From Candidatus Bathyarchaeota archaeon (lineage in GTDB: Archaea > Thermoproteota > Bathyarchaeia > TCS64), in the NCBI GenBank assembly GCA_002726865.1, contig PBSW01000037.1:1-41449 (forward strand): a DNA stretch of 41,449 nt. The letters are read 5' to 3'. The translations under genes were made by a program, and so were the position numbers. Below the pieces are notes generated by a model that saw nothing but the letters and a program-made list of their open reading frames with translations, did not search any database and was not told the origin of the DNA. Of this stretch, positions 25,777-34,359 are shown in pieces (position 1 is the stretch's first letter; every line of letters begins with the position of its first letter).

Positions 25777-27021
25777 CTAAAGGTTCTCTGGAAATGCTGT
25801 CACGATATTCTGAATGAGGGAAGTCCTGAATATTTGTCTCTCGTCAATTGTGCCGTTATTGTTACCTTGTCGGACGACGACCAGGTCTAGGCTCGGGACA
25901 ACGAAGCAGTCATTCATGTTGTTTCCGCGGGTCCCGAATGCATCGTTTGGCACACCCTCTACTTCATCCAGGATCCAGAAAGTATAGCCGTAGTCGCTCG
26001 GAGTTTCACCGTCATCTCGAACGTATCTGCTGGTCGCCAGTTTTATCCAATCTTCTGGAACCAGCTGCTGGTCCTTCCATCGCCCTTTCCTCAGCCAAAG
26101 GTAGCCCAATCTTGCGTAGTCACGTGAGGTACAGGGGAAAGTGCTGGAGACTATTGTGTTGTATCCGTATTGGCTGTGGCTTCTGTCCGCACCATATGCG
26201 TTACATCCTTCACTCCCGCCTGCTCCCCACCCAGGTTCATAGGAGAAGTTCAATTTTCTATCAGACCTGTAGGTTACCTCTCTGAACTGGTTGTCCCTGA
26301 TACCGGGGGGCATCCCAATCTGCTTCAGAAACCTCTCGTAAGCCCAAGGCCCCACCATCTCGCCGGTGATGTTCCGCATGGCGAGGGCGAATTGCTCCAA
26401 TCCGAAGCTGCTATAGTTGAACTCTTGCCCCGGATTGAACAGCAATGTATGATGGGAGGGTATCCCCTCGTAATGCCACCAGCCAAAACAGTACTCGTAC
26501 ATCTGGTGTGAGCCCGTGTACCCGGGATAGTGGTGTCTGGGGTTCGGTGCCAGCCAGGGCTCTGGGCCCTCATGCCCCGAAGTCATGGAGAGGACATGCT
26601 TGACCTTGATCTCCTTCTTCCTCTCGTCAGTAAGGGGCTGATCCCATATCTGAGGGATCAAAGAGTCTTCCCGGCTCTTCCCCACGAGATCGGTGTCAAG
26701 AGTTACCAGGTTCTTGTATTCATCGAGGAAGACCCCAACCGCGGTGCCGAAGACAGATTTGGCGGAAGACTTCATATCGTTGCACATAGAAGGAGTCCAG
26801 GGCCTAGGCCCTCCCTCGGTTCCTCTCACATAGCTTTCGCTGATGAGGTGTCCCTTGTAGATTATTACGAGGGCTCCACCGTGTGTCTGAGTGAATTTTG
26901 CGTTATTATGGAAGGTGACAGCGACTTTGAGCTTCTCAACGTCTACTCCCAAGGCTTCCGGGTCTCCGACTCGCCATCCCCCTTCCGTTTGGGGGGGTGG
27001 GTAATAGTTTTCATCAAACAT
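25777..27021 (-). CDS. Serine hydrolase of the beta-lactamase / class C fold
   Basis: 414-residue protein with the SxxK nucleophile motif at S85-x-x-K88 (MKSSAKSVFG), the YxN-type position as YSSFG near 210, and a C-terminal FGTRGNNMNDCFVVPSLDLVVVRQGN region (shown here in part) typical of class C-like esterases and peptidases. There is no signal peptide or membrane segment, so it is probably cytoplasmic. This fold covers esterases and D-amino peptidases as well as beta-lactamases; antibiotic hydrolysis should not be assumed. CGCGCG elements flank the gene on both sides, and it may be a bacterial acquisition. Confidence 0.8.
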   Translation of the reverse strand: MFDENYYPPPQTEGGWRVGDPEALGVDVEKLKVAVTFHNNAKFTQTHGGALVIIYKGHLISESYVRGTEGGPRPWTPSMCNDMKSSAKSVFGTAVGVFLDEYKNLVTLDTDLVGKSREDSLIPQIWDQPLTDERKKEIKVKHVLSMTSGHEGPEPWLAPNPRHHYPGYTGSHQMYEYCFGWWHYEGIPSHHTLLFNPGQEFNYSSFGLEQFALAMRNITGEMVGPWAYERFLKQIGMPPGIRDNQFREVTYRSDRKLNFSYEPGWGAGGSEGCNAYGADRSHSQYGYNTIVSSTFPCTSRDYARLGYLWLRKGRWKDQQLVPEDWIKLATSRYVRDDGETPSDYGYTFWILDEVEGVPNDAFGTRGNNMNDCFVVPSLDLVVVRQGNNNGTIDERQIFRTSLIQNIVTAFPENL

Positions 27022-27517
27022 TTCTGCACACCATTAGTCGCGTATCCATTATCATTCTCAGAACCCCGTTTTTGGATTCGAGATCCGTGTAGAAGCAGAC
27101 CACAATTTCGGACCTCTTTCAAATCAACCTTTGGTAATTTATATGGTTCGGATCATAATTTGGTTTTGAGCCAGAAAGTTCGAACACGCGCGTTATATAT
27201 TCATTTTTGATGTTATTCGGTGTTATTCTCGTTTCCTATGATATTATCTTATCTTTGTTTTCATTATCGATCGCGATTTTTTAGGAGTGTAGTTAGAAAT
27301 AGGAATTTTATGAATTCTGTAGGAAAATAACATTTTTTTCAAATGTTAGATCCGCATTTTCTAGAAGGGATAAAATTGTCAAGTGGGAGATGGCCCTGTT
27401 GATCCATTCTTGGCTCATTCTAAGACATGAATTCACTCAACGAGTTAATAGCATCGCGAAACATAGGCACAACTCTAAAGTTAAGGATGCATCCATGATG
27501 GTTGAGGTGCTAGTCTG
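27022..27517. other. AT-rich gap upstream of the beta-lactamase-fold gene
   Basis: No gene seen. It holds TATA-like sequences on the minus strand near 27136-27143 and 27193, a CGCGCG element at 27187, and a perfect 7-bp inverted repeat (AACATTT/AAATGTT) at 27329-27347 with a 5-base loop. The region is clearly richer in A+T than its neighbours. Confidence 0.5.
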
Positions 27518-27862
27518 TTGACCGTTGACATAAAGGGTATGGCCAACCTCCTCCGTGACGGTGTCACTATGCTGAGCAGGAACTGCCCCGAGTGCGGAAC
27601 CCCCCTGTTCCGGCTGAAATCTAAAGAAATTGTTTGTAAGAACTGTAAGAGGCGGGTTGTCATAGTCCCTGAGGGGGAGGAGGCAACCGCTGAAGCCGAG
27701 ATGCGTCTCAATTCATTAGAGAAGGCCATAGTCGAGAAGCTGGTCACTCTGGGCCAGTCCATGTCATATGAGAGCGACTTTAAGGCCCTAAGATCCCTCT
27801 CGGAACTCATGGATTCCCTTCTAGGGAACCTAGAGAAGATCAGGGCTAGCCGTAAAGCCTAG
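27518..27862 (+). CDS. UPF0148 / Sjogren autoantigen p27-like zinc-ribbon protein
   Basis: 114-residue archaeal protein of the UPF0148 family. It has MANLLRDGVTML followed by a zinc ribbon with CPEC and CKNC pairs (NCPECGTPLFRL, EIVCKNCKRR), then a helical C-terminus. Function is unknown. The TTG start at 27518 has GAGGTG upstream and gives the common IKGMANLL start region; an ATG at 27539 is the alternative. It converges on and overlaps the EamA transporter by four bases. Confidence 0.82.
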   Translation: MTVDIKGMANLLRDGVTMLSRNCPECGTPLFRLKSKEIVCKNCKRRVVIVPEGEEATAEAEMRLNSLEKAIVEKLVTLGQSMSYESDFKALRSLSELMDSLLGNLEKIRASRKA

Positions 27863-28725
27863 AATAGGGTTATAACTATCGCCCCCGCAACGATAGAGAG
27901 GCTGCCGGCAACTATCCTGGCATTGAGCTCGTCCGAGCCCTTGAGCAGCATCACGCTGAGGATGACCGAGAAGAGGGGAGTGGTGCCCCCGAGAGCGGAG
28001 ACCACAGAAACCTTCCCTAGTATGAGCGCTGTAAACATGCTGAGCCACGCCAATGTTACTACCACCCCATTGACCACCCAAAACCCGCCGCCCCTACAGT
28101 TGACCCTCAGCTCGTAGGTCCTCCGGCTCACGAGGAGGTAGACCGAGAAGACGGTGAAACTCGCCAAGGCTCCCACCAAGGCCCCAAAGACGGACTCGGG
28201 AAGGAGATTAAGGGCCGCCTTTCGGGTCACTGATGAGGCTCCGTAGAACACCGCAGAGGCGATGGGGAGCATGAGAGCTCTGTTCTGAAGGTTTTTCACG
28301 GTCTGCCCCCCGCTTCTTGTCAAAGCGATCCCAGCGACGATGAGCACAGTACCTATCAGGGTAGCCGCGTCTATCTGCTCTCCCAAGAATACCGCCGCAA
28401 GGAAGGTGGAGAATAGAGGGCTGGAGCCTATGATGGAAGCGCTAAGAGCAACTCCGAGTCTCTTAAGGGACACAAAGTTGAACATCCTCCCCAAGGTGGA
28501 CGCTAGGACTCCCGATGCAACGAAAAGTCCGACGGCAGTCCAGTTGAAGGAATCCGGAGGGTTGGCAATCACCAGCGCGCCCAGGAGGATTACCTGAACG
28601 AAAGACCCAACGACGGCCCCGGTTAGGGGGTTTGAGTCCTTTATCCCCTTCCGGGCCAGGATGCTACTGGTACCATAGCAAAGGGCCGTGAAGAGGCTTA
28701 GAAGTTCCACGATCAATGAGTGCAC
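27859..28725 (-). CDS. EamA/DMT family membrane transporter
   Basis: 288-residue integral membrane protein with about ten hydrophobic helices arranged as two repeats of five, as in the drug/metabolite transporter superfamily. Repeat features include YGTSSILARKG near the N-terminus and YGASSVTRKAAL in the second half, with AALGGTTPLFSVILS-like endings in each. The substrate cannot be told from sequence. The start is GTG at 28725, with a TATA box at 28756-28765 that would give an almost leaderless transcript. Confidence 0.85.
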   Translation of the reverse strand: MHSLIVELLSLFTALCYGTSSILARKGIKDSNPLTGAVVGSFVQVILLGALVIANPPDSFNWTAVGLFVASGVLASTLGRMFNFVSLKRLGVALSASIIGSSPLFSTFLAAVFLGEQIDAATLIGTVLIVAGIALTRSGGQTVKNLQNRALMLPIASAVFYGASSVTRKAALNLLPESVFGALVGALASFTVFSVYLLVSRRTYELRVNCRGGGFWVVNGVVVTLAWLSMFTALILGKVSVVSALGGTTPLFSVILSVMLLKGSDELNARIVAGSLSIVAGAIVITLF

Positions 28726-28755
28726 CTAGAAATATTCCTGATGCTTATCATCAAG

Positions 28756-28765
28756 ATTATATAAT
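28756..28765 (-). promoter_or_regulatory. TATA box of the EamA transporter gene
   Basis: The palindromic ATTATATAAT lies about 35 bases before the GTG start, so initiation would fall within ten bases of the start codon. Confidence 0.5.
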
Positions 28766-28823
28766 GCGTGGTCCGGGTCAGACTCTTCTAGTCTCTTTTT
28801 TATGCACGCGATAATAAGTATGA

Positions 28824-28859
28824 GAAAAGGAAAAGATTCTCGGACGATATTTCCTTTTC
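28824..28859. terminator. Inverted repeat after the thymidylate kinase gene
   Basis: A perfect 10-bp inverted repeat (GAAAAGGAAA and TTTCCTTTTC) with a 16-base loop lies 40 bases past the thymidylate kinase stop and before the EamA promoter. It is placed like a transcription terminator or boundary, but archaeal termination usually relies on U-tracts, so the function is a guess. Confidence 0.35.
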
Positions 28860-28900
28860 CTTAATTATATAAATCCTGTTGCATTTGGAAGGTATTTGAC

Positions 28901-29665
28901 TCAATTTGTTCTCCTTTTGTTTCCGGATATTTCAGATTCCTTAGAAACAGAAAAGAACTCATTGAGATTTCCGTTGTTTCTACTAATATCGTTTTTCCGC
29001 TCTATGGTTTTCTTCTTGAGAAGCATTGAGACGCGTTTCCCAATGAGTTTTTTAATTTGTTTAACAGGTAGTTTGCCATCGATCCGCATAATTTTCATGT
29101 TTTGTGCTTCAGGTTCTACTCGATGAAAATTGAAAATATCGTAATAGGCGTCTCTGATGTTTGTCTGAACTTCTAAGTTCTCAAAGAAACTAAGGTCTTG
29201 AACCCTTTTTTGGCCATTTTGAAGTCTTGACATTGCATCTTCTGGGGGTACATCCAGAAAAATAACCAAATCTGGTTCAATTGCAGCTTGATTAAGTACT
29301 CGGATCCAATTTATATCAAGTCTTTTTTTCATTCCTCTGCTCTGATACGCTAAAGAACTATAGACATATCGATCAGAGATCACGATCGATCCTTCTTCTA
29401 AACCTGGAATTATGGTATTGATGGTATGGTGTGCCCTATCAGCTGCAAATAAAAGGGCTAAAACTTCATCAGGGACGGACTCATTATTATATAATATTCG
29501 TTTCAGTAAACTACCAATGACACTTTTATTTGTTGGTTCTTGAGTGGTTATAACTTCATATTTCTTCTTTTGAAGTTTTGAACCCAAGTCTCTAACTTGG
29601 GTACTCTTACCGGAGCCATCTAGGCCTTCAAAAACAATGAAGCATCCCTTCCTATGAATACTCAT
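28901..29665 (-). CDS. tmk: Thymidylate kinase
   Basis: Phosphorylates dTMP to dTDP. The 254 residues have the P-loop FEGLDGSGKST at about 12-22, the DRYVYSSLAYQ motif and LDVPPEDAM. A C-terminal basic tail of about 40 residues beyond the kinase core (KKKTIERKND and on) is unusual. Base composition stands out: sample lines are about 35% G+C against roughly 55% in flanking genes, and codons are rich in AAA, AAT and ATT. This suggests acquisition from another archaeon or a mobile element. The ATG start is at 29665. Confidence 0.93.
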   Translation of the reverse strand: MSIHRKGCFIVFEGLDGSGKSTQVRDLGSKLQKKKYEVITTQEPTNKSVIGSLLKRILYNNESVPDEVLALLFAADRAHHTINTIIPGLEEGSIVISDRYVYSSLAYQSRGMKKRLDINWIRVLNQAAIEPDLVIFLDVPPEDAMSRLQNGQKRVQDLSFFENLEVQTNIRDAYYDIFNFHRVEPEAQNMKIMRIDGKLPVKQIKKLIGKRVSMLLKKKTIERKNDISRNNGNLNEFFSVSKESEISGNKRRTN

Positions 29666-29746
29666 GTAGTTGATGCTCCAACGGTGAAAAGTAAATCAAA
29701 GCACATATATAACTTAGGAGTAGAAACTCTTTTTTCCAGAAAAAAA

Positions 29747-30889
29747 TTAAAGCTGGAACTGCTCCCGGTCATAGTTAGTGAGGAACTCGGCCCGGTTCTT
29801 GTGGATAAGGACCATGTCTTCGACTCTGAGGTAGTATTCCCCTGCCTTCCAGAGCTTAGGCTCCAGGCACATCACCATCCCCTCCTGAAGCTCCTGCATA
29901 TTATCGGGCTTGAGCCAAGGGTTCTCATGGACCTCGACCCCGATCTGGTGGCCCACCGTACCATCGGAAAGCCTCGCTCTCAGATGGTCCCCGTAACCAT
30001 CCTTATCTAAGAAGCCCTCTATGATGGGGAAAACGTCGCAAACCCTCATACTCCCCTCGTACATCTTGTCTACTGTCTTCACCACTGCACTCTGAAGAGC
30101 CACGTAGCCCTTCCTTATATCCTCCCCCACGGGGCCCCAATAGAGGCTTCTCCCCCAATCACTGCAATAGCCGTCCAAAACGAATCCCACATCCAAGGCG
30201 ATGCTGGTCCCGGCCACCAAACCCTCATCCCTTGGGTAGCTGTTAGGCTCCGGCGTGGGCTCTGAGCCATTCTTGATGAAGAGACCGGTGGGTGGAAAGG
30301 ATACATCCGTTACTCCAGCCTTCCGCCCTAGCATATCGATGAATATACTTAACTCGTTCTGGGTGATTCCAGACTCAATTTCTGGGATGACGTCCCCCAT
30401 GACATTCTCAGTCAACCGGGCCACCCTCCTGAGGGCCTCGATCTCCCCGGGATCCTTGATCATCCGGAGATCATCCATCAGCGATGAGGCCCCTCGGAAC
30501 CTAGCCCCAGGGAAGGATCTTGCCACCTCAATCCATGTGGAGCCGAAGACGTGTTCCCCGACCCCGATCCTCCCCGCCCTCCAGTCCAAGTCACTAGCCA
30601 CCTTCTTCACTAGGTCAGTATAACTCTCCTCCTTTTCAAGGACCCGTGTGTCTCCTATCCACGAGGCCTTGCCGTGCCTCCCAGATCTCTGGGATAACGT
30701 GAGAACTGGCGCCCCCTCTTGGGGGACAAAGACATTATCATCGGAATGCATCAGATCGACTCCCCCCCTCCACTTAATGGGAAGCCCCGTTATGTACTGG
30801 AAATTCTGGCACGAACCGTAGACAACAAGGTCAATGCCCTCCGCCAACATCCTCTCCTGGAGGCCCGCCAGTCTCCGGCTGAAATTCAT
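29747..30889 (-). CDS. M24 family metallopeptidase (Xaa-Pro dipeptidase-like)
   Basis: About 380 residues. The creatinase/prolidase-like N-terminal domain is followed by the pita-bread catalytic domain. Metal ligands are visible: ALDVGFVLDGYCSDWGR (two Asp), GHQIGVEVHENPWL (His), CLEPKLW (Glu) and RVEDMVLI (Glu). It probably cleaves X-Pro dipeptides in the cytosol, though some family members act on other substrates. The ATG at 30889 is preferred; a TTG two codons upstream is possible. It lies about 70 bases after the dehydratase small subunit and may be read with that cluster. Confidence 0.88.
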   Translation of the reverse strand: MNFSRRLAGLQERMLAEGIDLVVYGSCQNFQYITGLPIKWRGGVDLMHSDDNVFVPQEGAPVLTLSQRSGRHGKASWIGDTRVLEKEESYTDLVKKVASDLDWRAGRIGVGEHVFGSTWIEVARSFPGARFRGASSLMDDLRMIKDPGEIEALRRVARLTENVMGDVIPEIESGITQNELSIFIDMLGRKAGVTDVSFPPTGLFIKNGSEPTPEPNSYPRDEGLVAGTSIALDVGFVLDGYCSDWGRSLYWGPVGEDIRKGYVALQSAVVKTVDKMYEGSMRVCDVFPIIEGFLDKDGYGDHLRARLSDGTVGHQIGVEVHENPWLKPDNMQELQEGMVMCLEPKLWKAGEYYLRVEDMVLIHKNRAEFLTNYDREQFQL

Positions 30890-30961
30890 CACCAATGCCT
30901 AGAAACTCCTAGAATTAGCAGGGACTAGGCTGATAAATCACTTTGCATGGACGGGGGAGGC

Positions 30962-31372
30962 TCAACTCGGGCCCGCGACAATCTCTATGATCCCTGCTTC
31001 GGCGTCCACCCTCAGAGTCATTCCGGACTCCAGCCCCATGAAGGCCTCCTTCCCTATCCTGTCCACCAGGGGGATGTCGGAGATGACGCATCCAGTTGCC
31101 AGGATCGCCTCCGTCTCCAGATTAATAATAGCCGCAGGCGCAGTGCCCAGCTTTGCCATCCTGTAGATCACATAGCTCCCCACAGTGCTCCCTTTACCAG
31201 TGGGAAACACGAATACTTTCCCGATGACAGACTCCCCCTCCACTGCGTGCCCAGGCTCTGTAACAACACCTGCGACCGGGTCTATTCCACCGTAGAAGCT
31301 CACTGGATCCCTGCTCACCAAGGCAAAACCCTCAACTCTGCCCCCGACGATCTTCCGGCCCTGTATTATCAT
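30962..31372 (-). CDS. Phosphomevalonate dehydratase small subunit (DUF126, aconitase X)
   Basis: Small subunit of the iron-sulfur dehydratase that turns 5-phosphomevalonate into trans-anhydromevalonate phosphate in the archaeal mevalonate pathway. The 136 residues form the aconitase swivel-like domain; PTGKGSTVGSYVIY and the N-terminal GRKIVGGRVEG are characteristic. The ATG start at 31372 overlaps the large-subunit stop as ATGA, so the two are coupled. The UbiD-type decarboxylase upstream catalyses the next step, which supports this function over other aconitase X roles. Confidence 0.88.
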   Translation of the reverse strand: MIIQGRKIVGGRVEGFALVSRDPVSFYGGIDPVAGVVTEPGHAVEGESVIGKVFVFPTGKGSTVGSYVIYRMAKLGTAPAAIINLETEAILATGCVISDIPLVDRIGKEAFMGLESGMTLRVDAEAGIIEIVAGPS

Positions 31373-32556
31373 GGGTTTCCCCCCAAGAGTTCCCTGATGG
31401 GCCCTATCCGGGTTTTCATCCCCATGCCCGCCATATAGTGGCCCGCCTTGAAGCTATTAGTGGCCACCTCAGTCCAGCCCATCTCCACCAGAGGAGCCAC
31501 CACCATACAGGTGTCTCTAAAGACTCGCCCCCCCGCCGCCATAATGGCCCCGACATGCCCTGCTTCCTCTGCCAAGGAGTAGACGCCCCGACTTGTGAAA
31601 ACCCAGAGCTGATCCTTGAAATCTTTCCCTGCCACAAGGCCTGCGATCTCCCCCAGCTCCTCTAGGCTGGAATGAGGGCACCCCAGAGCGATAACGGGGT
31701 CACATAGAGGACTCGTCAGGTGGGCAACGGCCTCTTTGATATCTCCCGCAGTAACAGAGATCCTCTCAAGACCTGTTAAGTGGGCCTTCATGCATTCCGC
31801 CTCGGGAGTCACCCCCTCTCCGTGCCAGAGGGCAATACCACCACTTGTTGCACATGCAGCTCCCAACGCCTTCTTCGACTCGAGGCTTGGGCTTTCTAAG
31901 CCCTTGAAATATGGGACCGTAGTCCCCAAACTCTTCCCGGTGATATAACCTAAGGCGCTATAATCCATGATTGAGGCCAGTTCTGTCTCGATCTCCACGA
32001 CAGTTCCGGGCCTCCTGTTATCGTTGAGGCGGTAGCCGTATAGAGCAGCAAGCCCCGTCACAGCGCTCGCGATAGTTGTGGGTCCAGACTCCCTATTGGT
32101 TTTAGCCCCCAACACAGAGTTGGAAAAGCAGACTGCAGAGGACTCAGCCCACGCGATCTGGCTCCCGAATCCGGGGACGTGTCCCACAAGGTAGGGAGTA
32201 CATGTGCAGGTTGCCTCGAACTTCATCCTCTCAAAAGCCACAAGGACCCGCCGCTGTCCCTCGGCGAACTCCTCTGGGACGCCCATCTCCCTCCAGAGCT
32301 CCATGTCCATCCCAGCGGGATTAAGGGTCGCCTTTATTCGGGACCTCGCGCCGAGATCGGCCTGCTCCTCGAGCCAGCCTAGGCCCGCCTCCCCTAGGTT
32401 CTTGTAAGAAACCCCAGAGATGTGGGCGCTTTCCACCGGGATAAGCCTCTCTGCCCCGAAGACCTCCCCTAGGGCCACGAGGAGCTCTAAGAACTTCGCA
32501 GCCCCCGGGCCCTCGTTGCCCCCGAGAATCGCCTCCTCTTTTTTCGTCAAATGCAT
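31369..32556 (-). CDS. Phosphomevalonate dehydratase large subunit (DUF521, aconitase X)
   Basis: Catalytic large subunit of the archaeal phosphomevalonate dehydratase, about 395 residues. Family features: MHLTKKEEAILGGNEG at the N-terminus, ISGVSYKNLGEAG, YLVGHVPGFGSQIAWAESSA and GAKTNRES, with likely cluster cysteines in AACATSGG, LGCPHSS and RDTCMV. The ATG at 32556 matches the family start and has AGGTGG about 10 bases upstream; a GTG four codons earlier is possible. It is coupled to the small subunit and follows the decarboxylase by about 55 bases. Confidence 0.9.
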   Translation of the reverse strand: MHLTKKEEAILGGNEGPGAAKFLELLVALGEVFGAERLIPVESAHISGVSYKNLGEAGLGWLEEQADLGARSRIKATLNPAGMDMELWREMGVPEEFAEGQRRVLVAFERMKFEATCTCTPYLVGHVPGFGSQIAWAESSAVCFSNSVLGAKTNRESGPTTIASAVTGLAALYGYRLNDNRRPGTVVEIETELASIMDYSALGYITGKSLGTTVPYFKGLESPSLESKKALGAACATSGGIALWHGEGVTPEAECMKAHLTGLERISVTAGDIKEAVAHLTSPLCDPVIALGCPHSSLEELGEIAGLVAGKDFKDQLWVFTSRGVYSLAEEAGHVGAIMAAGGRVFRDTCMVVAPLVEMGWTEVATNSFKAGHYMAGMGMKTRIGPIRELLGGNP

Positions 32557-32610
32557 GCTGTTATCCACCTGAGTCTGAACTCAAATCCCGATCCGGGGTA
32601 AAAAACCTAA

Positions 32611-33951
32611 CTAGGGGTTAGAGTACTTGTCCAAGAGCCTCTTGACCTCATCCGAGACAGGGATACCCGGCCTTTTGAAGCCCTCCCCAGTCATAGGCTT
32701 GGTGGCATCGAACCCTACCTTGCACCCCAGCTCATTCTCCTGGTCAGAAGTGGGATCAAGGCTTGAAACCCTCACCTTGGGGATCACGAGGAGATCCTCA
32801 TCCCCCCGGAACCTAGTAGCTAGGGCCCACTCCACCTGATCCATATCGTAAGGGTCAATGTCTGAATCCACAACCCAGGCATGTTTGAGACTCGGGTGGG
32901 CGGCGAATATAGCCATTAGCACGTTCTTGGGATCCCCTTCACGGAACTTTTCAAAGCTCACTACGCAATGAAGCCAGCCCATTCCACCTAGGGTCATGTT
33001 CACGCCACGCACCGTAGGGACCACGTTCCTCACATATTCCCAGATCCGCACCTCCCGGCCCAACCCCATCAAAAGCCTGTGCTCGGCACCTGCAGGCAGC
33101 AAACCCTCGTAGATATAATCCTCCCTGTGCAATGCCCCTACTAGCTCAATCACAGGCTGTTCCCTTTCCACATCCGCAGTCCCTGAGAGATCCACGAATG
33201 GTCCCTCCGGTGCCGTTTTGTTCAAGTGTAGCTTTCCCTCAAAAACCAGTTCAGCATCCGCAGGGGCGAGCGCGTCGACATGAGGACACTCAGTCAGCAT
33301 CAATCCTCCATCTAGCAGTGTGTTCGCCATCTCGAACTCGCTAGTCCCAAAGGGTGCAGGATATGCGGCGGCGATGTAGATCGCAGGGTGAACCCCAATG
33401 GAGATGCTCAGGTCGAGGTAATCGTTTCCAGCCTCTCGGGCCATCTGATTGAGCCTATAAAGGTGCCGGGGGACCACTCTGATCCCCATCCTACCGTCGT
33501 CCCTCACAAGGAGTCTGTGAAAGGAGACATTTTCTACCGAGCCATCGGGGCTCCTCGCGTTGATGATGCCAGCCGTGATGTAGGGCCCGGCATCTGTCTC
33601 AAAGTGGGTGAGTATTGGGAACTCGGAGAGACTAGGTTTGTCATGGATCACCTCCGTGACGGGACCGTCACCTATTTTGCATGGCGTAGGATTCCTTACT
33701 GCCTCTAGGAGATGACTGTATAGTTCACTCGACTTCACCCCAAGGGCCTCCAGTATCCTGGAGCGGGTCCCACAGACCCCTCCCACGATGGGTCCTTCAT
33801 GCTCCTTGGCCCTCTCAAAGAGAACGATCTTGCCTCCGTCGAACCTTCTCAGCGCCTCTGGAATCTCATGCCTCATCGAGAGAGGCTCCTTGATACGAAT
33901 GAGTTCTCCCCTTCCCTCGAACTTTTTCAGAAACTCTCTCAGATCAACCAT
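32611..33951 (-). CDS. UbiD-family anhydromevalonate phosphate decarboxylase
   Basis: About 446 residues of the UbiD family, which use prenylated FMN. Recognisable parts are ENVSFHRLLVRDDGRMGIR, IAAAYPAPFGTSEFEMA, GVNMTLGGMGWLHCVVSF and AWVVDSDIDPYDMDQVEWA. Beside the dehydratase genes it most likely decarboxylates trans-anhydromevalonate phosphate to isopentenyl phosphate. The prenyl-FMN synthase UbiX and isopentenyl phosphate kinase are not in the window. The ATG at 33951 has a strong GAGGAGAAGGTGAGG region upstream and overlaps the end of the PAC4-like gene; a GTG three codons earlier is an alternative. Confidence 0.88.
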   Translation of the reverse strand: MVDLREFLKKFEGRGELIRIKEPLSMRHEIPEALRRFDGGKIVLFERAKEHEGPIVGGVCGTRSRILEALGVKSSELYSHLLEAVRNPTPCKIGDGPVTEVIHDKPSLSEFPILTHFETDAGPYITAGIINARSPDGSVENVSFHRLLVRDDGRMGIRVVPRHLYRLNQMAREAGNDYLDLSISIGVHPAIYIAAAYPAPFGTSEFEMANTLLDGGLMLTECPHVDALAPADAELVFEGKLHLNKTAPEGPFVDLSGTADVEREQPVIELVGALHREDYIYEGLLPAGAEHRLLMGLGREVRIWEYVRNVVPTVRGVNMTLGGMGWLHCVVSFEKFREGDPKNVLMAIFAAHPSLKHAWVVDSDIDPYDMDQVEWALATRFRGDEDLLVIPKVRVSSLDPTSDQENELGCKVGFDATKPMTGEGFKRPGIPVSDEVKRLLDKYSNP

Positions 33952-34285
33952 CTTCCTCACCTTCTCCTCCGATAAGCCCGCGGGCTAGATCTAGCAGGGC
34001 CCTTCCGGCATTGTTGCCGAGCCCTATTGGCAGGTTCACGCTCACTAGGGCCATTTTCCCTGTTAACGCTGAGAGATGGGATCCCAAAATCAGCCCAAGC
34101 TGCCTGTCCCTTTCTCCCAGCAGAGATGACGAGTTCCTGTCCGGTAAAGTCACTGTCAGCGTCCCCATACGGGGCACATTCCCCTCCCAAAAGAATGCTA
34201 CTACAGCGTTTTCCAGAACGGCCACCTCCCCGTGGAGCCTTCTCTTGTCGTACTCAGCCTCGCCTGTCATAAACCCAAGGCTCAT
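33944..34285 (-). CDS. Proteasome assembly chaperone 4 (PAC4)-like protein
   Basis: 113-residue protein. The pattern AVVAFFWEGNVP, then SSSLLGERDRQLGLILGSHLSALTGKMALVSVNLP (shown here in part), resembles the PAC4 family, in which eukaryotic members help assemble the proteasome alpha ring. The match is by pattern memory, not by search. No proteasome gene is near; instead it heads the mevalonate cluster and overlaps the decarboxylase start, so its role could be unrelated to proteasomes. The ATG start is at 34285. Confidence 0.6.
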   Translation of the reverse strand: MSLGFMTGEAEYDKRRLHGEVAVLENAVVAFFWEGNVPRMGTLTVTLPDRNSSSLLGERDRQLGLILGSHLSALTGKMALVSVNLPIGLGNNAGRALLDLARGLIGGEGEEDG

Positions 34286-34359
34286 CGATATCGGTTCTCA
34301 AGACACCTCTAGGCCAGTTAAGGATTCCCTTCTCTGTTACGACTGCTAAATAGGGCCAA

